From Pseudomonadota bacterium (GTDB lineage: Bacteria > Desulfobacterota > Desulfobulbia > Desulfobulbales > Desulfocapsaceae): a stretch of DNA of 64,000 bases. The position numbers were made by a program, and so were the translations under genes. The notes under the pieces are model-generated. The model saw nothing but the letters and a program-made list of their open reading frames with translations, had not been told where the DNA came from and did not search any database. The stretch spans positions 22,029-86,028 of the forward strand of contig JAEYNP010000150.1 of assembly GCA_023412495.1 (NCBI GenBank), in the 5' to 3' direction. Shown in pieces: positions 25,560 to 35,284 of the stretch. Positions within the stretch are counted from its first letter, which is position 1, and the number at the start of each line of letters is the position of its first letter.

Positions 25560-27488
25560 ATGAGAATAGTCTCCAAATTTAAAGTCGCCGTCCTGGTGCC
25601 TGCTCTGATAGCTGTGGTCTCCGGTACTGCCATCGGTTTCCAAAACCACGCCTTGCAGACGGCTCAGGAAAACTACATCAAGGTTCGGGATATTATTTCG
25701 AGTATCAATTTTCTCAGCAATCTTGCCTATTCCTATATGCTCCACCAGGAGGAGCGGCCGAAGCAGCAGTTCCTGGACAAACACCAGAAGATCACCCAGT
25801 TGATCTCCGAGATAGAATGCAGGGACCTCGATCAGCGCGAGGCCCTTGCCATGGTAGAAAATGATGTCGAAAACATGAGAAAGCTGTTTTTCAGTATGGT
25901 CTTCCACTACGAACACCACCATGCCGATGAGAAGGAAATAACGGTCAGGGAAGAGGGAGAACATCTGGGTGGTGAGCTTCTGGCAACTGCAAGCCAGACG
26001 GTCGAGAACGGGCTGGCCCTGGCAAGGCACGTCAACGACCTCATAACTTCCATCCAAAGGGAATTGAATAGATTTGTCATGACCCTGATCGTCGGCGTGA
26101 CGGTTGTCCTGACTTTTATTTTGGCGGGGACGATGAAGACCATCTCCGTTTCGCTGACAAAACTCGCCAAAGGTGCGGAAAAAATCGGCTCCGGCGACCT
26201 CGACCACAGGATCGGCATGAGGGAATCCGATGAACTGGGCGATCTTGCCCGTGCCTTCGATAAGATGACGGAGCAATTGTCCCATTCATACTCGGAGCTG
26301 CGGGAGAGCGAGGAGCGGTTGAGGAACAGCGAGGAGACGTTGCGGCTGGCGATCGAGGCTACCAGCCTCGGCACATTCGACTTCTATCCCCGGACCGGCG
26401 AGCTGGAATGGTCCGAATTGACCAAGCGCCATTTCGGCTTGCCTCCCGAAGCACATGTCGACTACCAGGTTTTTCTCGCGGGGCTCCATCCGGATGACCG
26501 GGAGCGGGTGAACGGCATCGTGCAGGGCCTTATCCAACCTGATGACGGTGAACTATACGATATTGAATTCAGAACCACAGGGCTTCAGGATGGTCGGGAG
26601 CGCTGGCTCACCGTCCGCGGCAGGACTATTTTAAACCATCAGGGCGAGCTTATCCGTTTTATCGGGGCAACACTCGATATCACCGAGCGCAAAAGAAATC
26701 AGGAACAGCTGCAGAGGATGAAGGATGAACTGGAGGAAAAAGTCGAGGAGCGAACCCGCGAACTGATCGAGACGCAAAGAAAGTACCTGCATGCGGAGAA
26801 ACTGTCGGCAATAGGCAAGCTCTCCGCCTCGATCGCCCATGAATTCAACAACCCGCTGCAAGCCATCATGACTATCCTGAAAGGCCTGAGCCACTCCGGG
26901 CTTGACGAAAACGATCGAAAAATGCTGGAGATGGCGCTCTCCGAATGCGAACGGGTTAAAAAACTGATCCGCGACCTGCAGAACTTCTACCGCCCTTCCT
27001 CGGAGAAAAAGGAATTCGTCCATGTTCACAAGCTCCTCGACTCACTCCTGCTGTTGCTCAAGAGCGAGTTTCGTCGGCGGGGTATTTCCGTGGAACTCGC
27101 CTACGCGGAACGTCTCCCGCTCATTTCCGCGGTTGCCGACCAGCTCAAGCAGGTCTTCCTCAACCTGCTCTCCAATGCGATCGAGGCCTGTCCCCGCTCC
27201 GGCGGGGTCATCACGATCCTTACCCGAAAAGAGGACGGCAGCATTGTGATTGCCGTCAAAGACACGGGGGTCGGTATAAAACCCGAGGATATTGACCGTA
27301 TTTTCCAGCCCTTCTACACCACCAAGTCCGCGATAAAAGGCACGGGCCTCGGACTCTCCGTCAGCTATGGTATCGTCAAAAAACATGGCGGCAAGATCCA
27401 GGTCGAGAGCGAACCCGGGCAAGGTGCCATCTTCACCATTCTGCTGCCCATCAAGGAGGAATCCGAAATAGAAGACAAGGTGTGGTAG
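25560..27488 (+). CDS. membrane HAMP-PAS sensor histidine kinase
   Basis: A 642-residue kinase. Two membrane helices (about 7-28, VAVLVPALIAVVSGTAIGF, and 175-198, MTLIVGVTVVLTFILAG) enclose a periplasmic helical sensor of about 150 residues. HAMP (200-250), PAS (265-385; LTKRHFGLPPEAHVDYQVFL), a coiled coil, HisKA (SIAHEFNNPLQA) and HATPase (NLLSNAIEAC, DTGVGIKP, GTGLGLSVS) follow. The start at 25560 puts the first helix at the N-terminus. The PAS domain matches that of the kinase at 19051, and the HisKA region that of the kinase at 11726. Confidence 0.9.
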   Translation: MRIVSKFKVAVLVPALIAVVSGTAIGFQNHALQTAQENYIKVRDIISSINFLSNLAYSYMLHQEERPKQQFLDKHQKITQLISEIECRDLDQREALAMVENDVENMRKLFFSMVFHYEHHHADEKEITVREEGEHLGGELLATASQTVENGLALARHVNDLITSIQRELNRFVMTLIVGVTVVLTFILAGTMKTISVSLTKLAKGAEKIGSGDLDHRIGMRESDELGDLARAFDKMTEQLSHSYSELRESEERLRNSEETLRLAIEATSLGTFDFYPRTGELEWSELTKRHFGLPPEAHVDYQVFLAGLHPDDRERVNGIVQGLIQPDDGELYDIEFRTTGLQDGRERWLTVRGRTILNHQGELIRFIGATLDITERKRNQEQLQRMKDELEEKVEERTRELIETQRKYLHAEKLSAIGKLSASIAHEFNNPLQAIMTILKGLSHSGLDENDRKMLEMALSECERVKKLIRDLQNFYRPSSEKKEFVHVHKLLDSLLLLLKSEFRRRGISVELAYAERLPLISAVADQLKQVFLNLLSNAIEACPRSGGVITILTRKEDGSIVIAVKDTGVGIKPEDIDRIFQPFYTTKSAIKGTGLGLSVSYGIVKKHGGKIQVESEPGQGAIFTILLPIKEESEIEDKVW

Positions 27489-28151
27489 TTCTTTCCACTC
27501 TCCTTGCGTAATTCTCGACCAGAAAGGCAATTAGCGTACTGCGTCGATTTCAGGTACCGAGGAAGGCACGTCGACGATTTCGTCCTTCTTTTTCGATTTT
27601 ATCGGCAAACTATCCTGCTCTTGCGACCTGACACAACAAATCTTCCGTCTTTCCAGCTTCATGACAAGCTGCACCACACGGCCAGTCTTGACCATACACC
27701 ACTCTCCGGTAAGGATCTGACCTCCCACAATCACCGACCCGAAATCATTGAATACGGCGCCGGCAGGCACAATTATCTGATCCCGCATGGCCGGTTCTTC
27801 CGTTCTATGGCGTCTTTCTACTCTGGTGTCTCTCACGTCTTTGACTCCACAGAAACAGCAAGGCCCCAGAACCTTGAGCGCCAGGCTGTTTCCTCACAAT
27901 GGCTTCCACTCGACAGCCAAAAACTTTATTTGGATTCTCAGCTTGAAATCGTCATCAATCCGAGAAGAATGGGTTACTCTATTGTTGTTTGCAATTCTCC
28001 GCGCGGAAACACTTGGCAACGAGGCAAAGCCACATTTTCGCAGGCAGCCGATTTGATCGATGTGACGCGCACATACAGCTTCCCCGCAGAGTACTCCAAA
28101 CTCAGTAACTTTAGTTATGAGTAGGTGAGTTTCAAGTTTTTCCTGCTGAAG
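27489..28151. other. 663-bp stretch without a firm gene
   Basis: Open frames exist on both strands, but none gives a recognisable protein. The minus-strand frame at 27531-27788 has the more protein-like composition. On the minus strand the upstream part (27790-28120) reads as peptide-like segments broken by stops, so this could be a decayed gene following CotH. Confidence 0.4.
27531..27788 (-). CDS. hypothetical protein, doubtful
   Basis: An 85-residue frame starting MRDQIIVPAGAVFNDFG, with an apparently beta-rich first half (SVIVGGQILTGEWCMVKTG) and a Lys/Asp-rich tail. No family is recognised and no clear ribosome site is seen. The frame stays open further upstream, back to a stop. It could be the 3' end of a broken gene. 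Confidence 0.25.
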   Translation of the reverse strand: MRDQIIVPAGAVFNDFGSVIVGGQILTGEWCMVKTGRVVQLVMKLERRKICCVRSQEQDSLPIKSKKKDEIVDVPSSVPEIDAVR

Positions 28152-29942
28152 TCAGTACGGCTGCAGAATTTTTTGTGCCGACTGCTGCAATGGCGATCCG
28201 CCTGGCGACGCTGATCCTGCCTGCCGTTCAGCCTGCGGTTCGAAGACGAGGCTCAGCTCGGTATCTTCCTGCAACGACAGCTGCAACTCCGTGGTAAAAA
28301 ACTTTTCACCATTGACAAGCCAATATCGAAAACGAGGTCGACTGTCCTCCGAAACGGCAATGTGCACAGGGGTCGTGGTAAAATACATTCCTCTGTAGTC
28401 TTGCTCGTAGAAAGACCCGTCGACTGCAAAAGTCTCTCCCCGCGGCACCTTGACCCGGCAGACAAACGGAGCCGATAGACCGAATTTTTCCTGCATATCC
28501 TTAAAAATAAACTCCGGGCGATGATCCATGAATTTCTTCAGCATGGCCACATACTGCTCATGGGGTTCCCCGAAGTTTTCCATCATCTGCCGATAATAGT
28601 CCACTCGTTCGTGCAGAAAATCCGGAGTCAGCCGGTGATTGAGCAGGAATACGACAAGGTTGATGAATTCGCTCCTGTATTCTTCGCTCTCCCGCATCAA
28701 CCTGGTAAAAAGCTTGGTCCTGCCCGACAAATGATCATCCCGATACACCCGGTCGAAGGCGGACTGTTGCCAGTTATCCCGGTCCATTTTATTCACCGTT
28801 CCCTCACGGTCGTAGAAGCTGTGGTCCATGTCCCAATTAATCCACGAGAGCTTGGCACCAGGGTCTTCATTATCATAGACAGCCACTCCCTGAGGAAAAT
28901 CATCGGTTGCGCAGAATACCCAGGAAAAGATGTGGCGGGACAGATTATCAACATCTATGGACGTGGCGACCATTTCCCTGGTCAGGCGCTCTTTTGCAGT
29001 AACCGTCACCCATAGCTTTCTCATATACATCTTTGTATCCGCTTCAACATTCTCGCTGCGGGTCTTATACAGATTGTAGTTATCGTGACCGAACCTCTGC
29101 CCGTATTGCCGCCGGCTGAGATGCTCAACCGAGACGTGCATGCCAAGACTCTTCCCGTTCAGATAGACTTCGACCAGACGAGTCAATGGCGCATTGCAGC
29201 CAATCCGCCGAGCGATATCATATGACAACGGGTTGTTCATCGGGTACCCGGGCGGCCATTCCGTCGTCTGTAAAACCAGGGTCCGGAGAGGCACCTGGAG
29301 ATCCGGCAAGATCAACCCCGGGGGAATCTCCTTCAAGCCGAATTTCTTTCGGAAGTAGAGCTTGTATCCCGGCTGCCACTCTCGAGTGATCAGCCGCTCT
29401 CCGCCGTGCATCCGTATTCCGGCATGGGTTTCGAAGAGAATCTTGCCGTCTTCCATGTAGGAAACCTGCACCAGCCTTTCCCACTGCTTGCCTTTTTTTT
29501 CGCGATGAACGAGGATACCGGTTTCCGGGTCGTTGAGATCCTTGTCGTCGACGACGAGAGACAGGATGGGCCAATCCTTTTTCTGGGTGACTGCATTAGC
29601 AACACTACTCGACTGATAGCGAATCTCCCCCTCCGGGTTGCTTTTATAGAGATAGTGATCGACCTGCCTTTTCCTCTGAAAAGGGATGATATGGGGGTCT
29701 TCGTCGTTTATCTCGGTCTTTCGGTAACGCGAGTAATCGTTTGCGGAGAAGGTGACCAATTCGAGATTTCTCAGTATCTCGCCAAGTTCTCCGAAACGCA
29801 ACAAACCGACAGGGACTGTCTGTATCTGCAAAGCATCCTTCAGACTATCCTGGCCCTCCTGTTCGCTCCACGCCAGTACGGCGACGACAACTGCAAGGAT
29901 GAAACCGAGAACTGCCGGTTTATGGAGTTTATTGCCCTTCAT
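28152..29942 (-). CDS. CotH-like protein kinase fold protein
   Basis: A 596-residue protein with an N-terminal membrane anchor (AVLGFILAVVVAVLAWS), so the body is probably outside the inner membrane. The CotH family shows in GIRMHGGERLITREW, the NNPLSYDIARRIG segment, YLNGKSLGMHVSVEHL and INWDMDHSFYDREG, which resemble the ATP/metal-binding elements of the spore-coat kinase CotH. A C-terminal beta-rich region follows. The gene starts 5 nt after the upstream membrane protein and is the last of four co-oriented genes with DUF4956 and VTC. The family call is strong; the substrate is unknown. Confidence 0.85.
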   Translation of the reverse strand: MKGNKLHKPAVLGFILAVVVAVLAWSEQEGQDSLKDALQIQTVPVGLLRFGELGEILRNLELVTFSANDYSRYRKTEINDEDPHIIPFQRKRQVDHYLYKSNPEGEIRYQSSSVANAVTQKKDWPILSLVVDDKDLNDPETGILVHREKKGKQWERLVQVSYMEDGKILFETHAGIRMHGGERLITREWQPGYKLYFRKKFGLKEIPPGLILPDLQVPLRTLVLQTTEWPPGYPMNNPLSYDIARRIGCNAPLTRLVEVYLNGKSLGMHVSVEHLSRRQYGQRFGHDNYNLYKTRSENVEADTKMYMRKLWVTVTAKERLTREMVATSIDVDNLSRHIFSWVFCATDDFPQGVAVYDNEDPGAKLSWINWDMDHSFYDREGTVNKMDRDNWQQSAFDRVYRDDHLSGRTKLFTRLMRESEEYRSEFINLVVFLLNHRLTPDFLHERVDYYRQMMENFGEPHEQYVAMLKKFMDHRPEFIFKDMQEKFGLSAPFVCRVKVPRGETFAVDGSFYEQDYRGMYFTTTPVHIAVSEDSRPRFRYWLVNGEKFFTTELQLSLQEDTELSLVFEPQAERQAGSASPGGSPLQQSAQKILQPY

Positions 29943-29947
29943 GAAGA

Positions 29948-30769
29948 TCAGACTTCACCGGCACGGTTGTATTGAAACCTGATGGTCGCCCCCGGATTAT
30001 CCCTTTTCAGATCCATGACAAGATCGGTCAGCGAGTGCTCTTCAATCCCCCTGACGTCCAGCCAGTAGAGACTTCTGCCATTTCTCTTCTCATGCCGGAC
30101 GCCGACCGATGACATGTTACCGACCGCGGACATGCCGGGAGTGGCTCCCTGAGGCAGGGAAAGGGTGAGAATCCCTTTTCGTCTGGAGCCCTTAAGCAGA
30201 TCCTGTCGAAAAATCACACCAAGCAGCACGGGAACGGCGAGACCGGCAATGAGAACCTTCCAGCCAAAATTCCATAGCTTGACTTCCTTGAGAGATACGG
30301 AAAAACTGGGATCCATGCCCAACGACGACATATGCAGAGTACCGTCCGCCATATCCGGAGAAAATACGATTTCTTGTAACTCAATGGCATTGTTCGTAAT
30401 GACAGGCAACAGATCCAGGGCCCTGTCTCCCGGCAAGATCAATTTCGCAACCTTGATCTGCAGAGAGGCTGGTTTATCCAGCGGGTCAAACCGCAGGTAA
30501 TCGACACCAATGATCTGCGGAAGGACTATTGTGTAGGTATCTTGGGAGGGTCTTAATCGGATTGTCTGTGAGTTCTTCTCCGTAAAAAACTCGCTCGATT
30601 GCCGCCAGAAAATCTGGAATGTGCTCTTTTCCGCAGCTGAAATCTCAAGCACGAGCACAGCACGCATGGAGTGTTTTTCCAAAAAGAACATGCACAGTAT
30701 GAAGCAGAGCCCGGCGAAGAACAGGCCACCGGTCTCAAGGGCATTGAATTTCCCGGCCAAACGTATCAT
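29948..30769 (-). CDS. two-helix membrane protein of the VTC/CotH operon
   Basis: A 273-residue protein with an N-terminal helix (TGGLFFAGLCFILCMFFL), a beta-rich external-looking domain of about 135 residues, a second helix near residue 170 (WKVLIAGLAVPVLLGVIF) and a C-terminal cytoplasmic part of about 85 residues. I do not recognise the family. It sits 12 nt after DUF4956 and 5 nt before CotH, so it belongs to the same operon and may connect the two sides of the membrane. Confidence 0.75.
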   Translation of the reverse strand: MIRLAGKFNALETGGLFFAGLCFILCMFFLEKHSMRAVLVLEISAAEKSTFQIFWRQSSEFFTEKNSQTIRLRPSQDTYTIVLPQIIGVDYLRFDPLDKPASLQIKVAKLILPGDRALDLLPVITNNAIELQEIVFSPDMADGTLHMSSLGMDPSFSVSLKEVKLWNFGWKVLIAGLAVPVLLGVIFRQDLLKGSRRKGILTLSLPQGATPGMSAVGNMSSVGVRHEKRNGRSLYWLDVRGIEEHSLTDLVMDLKRDNPGATIRFQYNRAGEV

Positions 30770-30781
30770 ACCCAGCCGCCG

Positions 30782-31492
30782 CTACACCGCGCGATTGTTG
30801 TTGTAAAAAATATTCAGTTTGATCTCGTCATGAATCGCGGCAAGAACATCCTGCAGCTGCAGCAGAGAACTTTCCTTTTGCCCCTGAAAATTATAGGAAA
30901 TAGTAGTCTCGCCGTTGTTTTCCGCGATACTTTCCATCCTCCCGCCCTGTAAGGCCTGTTCAAAGGCAGCGACAACTTCCGCTTTCTTCCGGGCGAAGAG
31001 TTCACTGGCAAGCTGAACGATCACTACGCCGTCATTCTGCTGCAGGGTAAAGAACCTGCTGCCGAATCGCTGGCAGATAAGGGCGACCACGGCACATCCC
31101 AAAATAATGGCTAGAAACAGCATATTGAATGTGGCGCAGCAGAGCGATGATGCAACCACCAGCATAATGAATCCTATTTCTTCCGGCTCCTTGATCGGCG
31201 TGCGAAACCTGACTATGGACAGGGCGCCAAGCAGGCCCAAGGAAAGCGGCAGGGAAAATTGAATGGAAATAAAGATAGCCGTAATAGACATACCAAGAAG
31301 AGGAAATGCCCGATAGATGAGACTCCCCGTCGAACGCGCCTTATAGAAGCGGACATAAAGGAAGCTCACGAAAAATGCAGCGAAGAGAGACACGGTCATC
31401 ACCCCCAAAAATGGGATAAGACCGATTTCATCCATGCTTTTGCTGCCAAAGCCGGTGAGAAGAGAGTGCCAGTCAATGGGTTTGGGATTCAT
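30782..31492 (-). CDS. DUF4956 family membrane protein
   Basis: A 236-residue protein with four helices in the first 130 residues (FLGVMTVSLFAAFFVSFLYV, FPLLGMSITAIFISIQFSLP, IGFIMLVVASSLCC and LFLAIILGCAVVALI) and the hallmark LGLLGALSIVRFRTPIKEPEE. A soluble domain of about 90 residues follows. The start at 31492 gives a normal N-terminus 14 nt after the VTC stop. DUF4956 proteins are known to be encoded beside VTC-like polymerases; their role is not established. Confidence 0.85.
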   Translation of the reverse strand: MNPKPIDWHSLLTGFGSKSMDEIGLIPFLGVMTVSLFAAFFVSFLYVRFYKARSTGSLIYRAFPLLGMSITAIFISIQFSLPLSLGLLGALSIVRFRTPIKEPEEIGFIMLVVASSLCCATFNMLFLAIILGCAVVALICQRFGSRFFTLQQNDGVVIVQLASELFARKKAEVVAAFEQALQGGRMESIAENNGETTISYNFQGQKESSLLQLQDVLAAIHDEIKLNIFYNNNRAV

Positions 31493-31506
31493 AGCCTGTT
31501 GTGGTC

Positions 31507-32265
31507 CTAATAAATAATCTGTTGTACATTTGCAAAGCACACACTGTATTTGGAAAACGAGCATTTTCGGCACTCGCCCAGTGCAACGACTTGGGAAAGC
31601 CAATCAGGCAGAATGCCCGTTTTTTCCTTGAATTCAAAAACCGCGTCACCGAGCATGCCCGGATGGGATTGCGAGATCATCCGCCTGTTCACCCGTGGTG
31701 CATGGATATCACTATCCACCGACAGACGGGCTCCGGAGAGCGGATCGACATACCGCGACCTTCTATACGTAATCTGCATGGCCGGAACCAGCATCCCCGG
31801 CAATTGCACGCCCTGCTCCTCGACCAGCCTGTGTATCCGCAAAAACCAGGGATCCTCCAGAGGCTTTGTCGTCAACAGATCGCTGCCGAAGTCCATCTCG
31901 ATGCGTTTTTTCACCCGAGCGCTGCCGACCTTGTATTTTACTTCCAGAAAGGCGGCAGGCATGGGTGCACGGGTTTGGGCGGAGGAGTACCAGCGCAGCC
32001 GCACTTTGGTTTTCAGGTAAAAGCTGTTCAGCTTCTCCGCGAGCAGGTCGAACTGCCGGGTATCGAAATAGATACTGGAGATGATTCCTTCAGCATACTC
32101 TTCGTCGGGTTCACAACGTTTGTTGAGCCAAGAACGGACTACAGTCGCTCGACGGTTGGGCAGGGCGAATTTGGTTTCATGCTCGCCTTCCCATTCACCC
32201 ATGCCAAAGCCAGCAGTATTCCCTCTGCCTGTCGCTACCCGGCGACTCCACTCGTTCTGATGCAT
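31507..32265 (-). CDS. VTC-domain polyphosphate polymerase-like protein
   Basis: A 252-residue protein with the triphosphate-tunnel fold signature of the yeast VTC4 catalytic domain: HETKFALP, SIYFDT, KTKVRLRWY, FLEVKYK, TYRRSRYVD and DAVFEFKEK. The charged residues that line the tunnel are kept, so catalysis (phosphate transfer or polyphosphate synthesis) is plausible. No SPX domain or membrane helix is present; membrane attachment could come from DUF4956. It is the first gene of the operon. The start may be this ATG or the Met just before GEWEGEHETK. Confidence 0.85.
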   Translation of the reverse strand: MHQNEWSRRVATGRGNTAGFGMGEWEGEHETKFALPNRRATVVRSWLNKRCEPDEEYAEGIISSIYFDTRQFDLLAEKLNSFYLKTKVRLRWYSSAQTRAPMPAAFLEVKYKVGSARVKKRIEMDFGSDLLTTKPLEDPWFLRIHRLVEEQGVQLPGMLVPAMQITYRRSRYVDPLSGARLSVDSDIHAPRVNRRMISQSHPGMLGDAVFEFKEKTGILPDWLSQVVALGECRKCSFSKYSVCFANVQQIIY

Positions 32266-32700
32266 GCTGTTCGACGTATCGCTTCAAATAACCCAGGAAA
32301 ATGCACATGTCAAGATGACTACGGGGCGATATCTACCAATCTCAACGACGTTTTACCATAGAAATGTCGACAAACCCGCCAATTCAGGACAATGAAGTGA
32401 ACATGGACTGTTCTGCCGCAGGCTGCAAAAGGGTGGTCTCAAGAAACAGAGGCTGGCCGCGAAGGATATTCTGGAGGGATGGTGCTTGGCAACCTTTGCC
32501 AGGGAGGAAGCTGAAAAGGCCTTGCTAAAATTTGCATCTTGTCGATTATTTCTACTGAATTATAGTACTCAGACTACATGCATAATTTTTATCAAAAAAG
32601 CCGAGCATGATTTTTATGGAATAACAAAAACAGGGAGTTGTCTTCACTGAACACAAGCATAGAGTCGTTTAGCCGTTTAAACCAATGAAGGAGAGTCAAG
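32266..32700. other. divergent intergenic region between the VTC and Hsp70 operons
   Basis: About 435 bp, AT-rich compared with its surroundings, with no gene seen. It should hold both promoters. A perfect 15-bp palindrome TGGCAA-CCT-TTGCCA lies at 32487-32501. Confidence 0.55.
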
Positions 32701-33447
32701 ATGGACAGCATCAAGGCTGCTTCGCGGATGATTCTGATCAGGGTTTTGACCGTCATGCTCTTCACCTGCCTGGCGATAGACGCGGGCAGCTACTGGTTGC
32801 TGAAAATCATTTCCGAGAGAATGGGCAAGCTGGCGCAAATATATCCCGCCTTGCCCGAAATTACCGCTTCAGCCGCAAGAGTGCGGGCTATTCAAGATGG
32901 ATTCTGGCTGTACTTCGTTCCGGCAAGCGTCGTCTTTTTTCTCCTGGTCGGCCTGTTTCTATGGATTCTTTTACGCCCTGTCGCATACCATTTGCGGGAG
33001 GGGGCCATGCCGCAGAAAGTCGAGCAAGGACCGCCGGTCCCCATAGCAGGAGAAGGAGATGAAGCCGACAAGCGCATTTTTGTGCATCTTCTCTCCGCCT
33101 TGCAGCGCGAAGGACGTCTGATGGACTTTTTTTCCGAAAACCTCGCCCAATACCAGGACGCCCAGATCGGGGCAGCTGTTCGCAATATTCACGAGAACTG
33201 CAAGAGGACATTGAATAACTACCTGGATCCCCAGGCTGTATTGGAACAGCAGGAGGGTGATGAGATCACCCTGGAGAGGGATTTCGACCCCAACGCCGTA
33301 AAATTGATCGGCAACGTCACCGGAAAACCTCCATTCAAGGGTACTGTCCGTCACCGGGGCTGGCGCGCCCGCAAACTTGAACTGCCGGCCCTTTCCGGAC
33401 ACCAGGACCCGGCAATTATCGCACCGGCCGAAGTGGAGGTGGGGTAA
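32701..33447 (+). CDS. DUF2760 family membrane protein
   Basis: A 248-residue protein with two helices (about 10-35 and 66-92, YFVPASVVFFLLVGLFLWIL) followed by a soluble domain with FVHLLSALQREGRLMDFFSEN, YQDAQIGAAVRNIHENC and a C-terminal PFKGTVRHRGWRARKLELP. This matches the DUF2760 family as I know it, which is usually found next to Hsp70-like genes, as here. AAGGAG precedes the ATG with good spacing. The function is unknown; the context suggests that it anchors or recruits the two Hsp70 proteins at the membrane. Confidence 0.82.
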   Translation: MDSIKAASRMILIRVLTVMLFTCLAIDAGSYWLLKIISERMGKLAQIYPALPEITASAARVRAIQDGFWLYFVPASVVFFLLVGLFLWILLRPVAYHLREGAMPQKVEQGPPVPIAGEGDEADKRIFVHLLSALQREGRLMDFFSENLAQYQDAQIGAAVRNIHENCKRTLNNYLDPQAVLEQQEGDEITLERDFDPNAVKLIGNVTGKPPFKGTVRHRGWRARKLELPALSGHQDPAIIAPAEVEVG

Positions 33448-33466
33448 GCGGAAGGGAGAAAAATAA

Positions 33467-35284
33467 ATGAGCGAACCAGTCTACATCATCGGTATCGACC
33501 TGGGCACCACCAACAGTGTGGTGGCCTATACGGAGGCGACCGTAGACAGGATCGAAGATGCGCGCGTCCGGATCTTCGCCATCCCCCAGGTGGTCGATGC
33601 CGGTGCGGTCGAAACACGCCAGGTGCTGCCATCGTTCGTGCTCCTGCCGCAGGCCCCGGAGGTTCCGGAAGGAGCTCTGGGGTTGCCATGGAACGAGACC
33701 GCTCAGCATGCCGTGGGCGAATATGCGCGCAACCGGGGTGAGGAGATCCCCCAGCGGTTGATCTCTTCAGCCAAATCGTGGCTGTGCAATACACTGGTGG
33801 ACCGCAAGGCGCCCATCCTGCCGTGGCAGGGCGCCAGACCCGGCACTGACGCAGCCGAAGGGCGCAAGATGTCGCCGGTGGAAGCTCAATCCGCCATCCT
33901 CAGCCACATCCGCGATGCCTGGAACCATACCATGGCGCCCACGGATTCAGGCCTGGACGAAAGCAGGATGATGGAAAACCAGCTGGTATACCTGACGGTG
34001 CCGGCATCCTTCGACGCGGTAGCACGAGAACTGACGATCGAGGCGGCTGAAATGGCAGGGCTATCCCATGCGGTCCTGCTGGAAGAACCCCAGGCCGCCT
34101 TCTATGCCTGGATCGGCGCCAGCGACGGCGCCTGGCGGGACGCGGTCACGGCCGGCGACTTGGTCCTGGTGTGCGACGTGGGAGGTGGCACCAGCGATTT
34201 CAGCCTGATTCAGGTGGGCGAGGAAGAAGGCGACCTGACCCTGGAACGCGTGGCGGTGGGCAACCACCTGCTGGTGGGCGGAGACAACATGGACCTCGCC
34301 TTGGCCTATTCGCTGGCGCGGGACCTGTCCGAACGGGGCACCAGGCTCGATACCTGGCAGATGAACGGCCTGTGGCACAGCTGCCGCCGGGCCAAGGAAG
34401 AACTGCTGTCCGACCCGGATCTGGATTCCCGGCAGGTCACCATCCTGGGACGCGGATCCAGCCTGATCGGCGGCATGATCACCATTGAATTGACCCGAGA
34501 CCGGGTCGATTCGATCCTGCGGGACGGTTTCTTCCCGGTCTGCCAGCGCACCGACAAGCCCAAGGCGGCCGCCCGCGCCGGCATCCGGGAATTCGGCCTG
34601 GCCTTCGAGGCCGACGCCGCCATCACCAGGCACCTGGCCGCCTTTCTCGACCGCCCGGGCGATAAGGAGCAGGTCAACCCGACGTGTGTGCTGTTCAACG
34701 GCGGGGTCATGAAAGCCGCCCTGCTGCGGGAGCGGATCGTCTCGATTTTAGCAGACTGGGGCGAGAACGGCGGCATAAGGGAGATCGAAGCCCGGGGCGA
34801 CTACGACCTGGCCGTCGCCCGCGGCGCCGCCTATTACGGCCTCGCCCGGCAGGGCAAGGGCATCCGCATCCGCAGCGGCCTGGAGCGCTCGTACTACATC
34901 GGCATCGCCGCCGCCCTGCCGGCGGTTCCGGGCATGCCGATTCCCACCAAGGCCCTGTGCGTGGCCCCCTTCGGCATGGAGGAAGGGACCTCGGCGCAGA
35001 TCATGGACCAGGAGTTCATTCTGGTGGTAGGCCAGCCGGTCATCTTCGACTTTCTGGGTTCGACCACCCGCCAGGAGGACGCGGTGGGCACCGTGGTGGA
35101 GGACTGGCATGAACAGATCGAAGCTGTGACCACCCTGGAGACAACTCTCGCCGGCGAACCGGGCCAGGTCATCCCGGTCACCCTGGAACTGGAGGTCACC
35201 GAGGTAGGCACCCTGCAACTCTATTGCGCCTCGAAGACGGACGATACGCGGTGGAAACTGGAATTCAATGTACGCGAGCAATAA
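33467..35284 (+). CDS. Hsp70-family protein, shorter member of the pair
   Basis: A 605-residue Hsp70-like ATPase. Phosphate-1 loop GIDLGTTNSVVAYTE, phosphate-2 loop LVCDVGGGTSDFSL, LLEEPQAAFYAW and the adenosine motif VLFNGGVMK are all present. A short C-terminal beta domain (about 490-605) replaces the full substrate-binding region and lid. It is not canonical DnaK: no DnaJ or GrpE is near, and the C-terminus lacks EEVD or a Gly-rich tail. It begins 19 nt after DUF2760, and its end overlaps the next Hsp70 gene by 17 nt. Confidence 0.9.
   Translation: MSEPVYIIGIDLGTTNSVVAYTEATVDRIEDARVRIFAIPQVVDAGAVETRQVLPSFVLLPQAPEVPEGALGLPWNETAQHAVGEYARNRGEEIPQRLISSAKSWLCNTLVDRKAPILPWQGARPGTDAAEGRKMSPVEAQSAILSHIRDAWNHTMAPTDSGLDESRMMENQLVYLTVPASFDAVARELTIEAAEMAGLSHAVLLEEPQAAFYAWIGASDGAWRDAVTAGDLVLVCDVGGGTSDFSLIQVGEEEGDLTLERVAVGNHLLVGGDNMDLALAYSLARDLSERGTRLDTWQMNGLWHSCRRAKEELLSDPDLDSRQVTILGRGSSLIGGMITIELTRDRVDSILRDGFFPVCQRTDKPKAAARAGIREFGLAFEADAAITRHLAAFLDRPGDKEQVNPTCVLFNGGVMKAALLRERIVSILADWGENGGIREIEARGDYDLAVARGAAYYGLARQGKGIRIRSGLERSYYIGIAAALPAVPGMPIPTKALCVAPFGMEEGTSAQIMDQEFILVVGQPVIFDFLGSTTRQEDAVGTVVEDWHEQIEAVTTLETTLAGEPGQVIPVTLELEVTEVGTLQLYCASKTDDTRWKLEFNVREQ

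Noticed and set aside
27504..28124. 206-codon plus-strand frame after the kinase
   Set aside because: It begins with TTG, lacks a ribosome site and shows no domain or credible composition.
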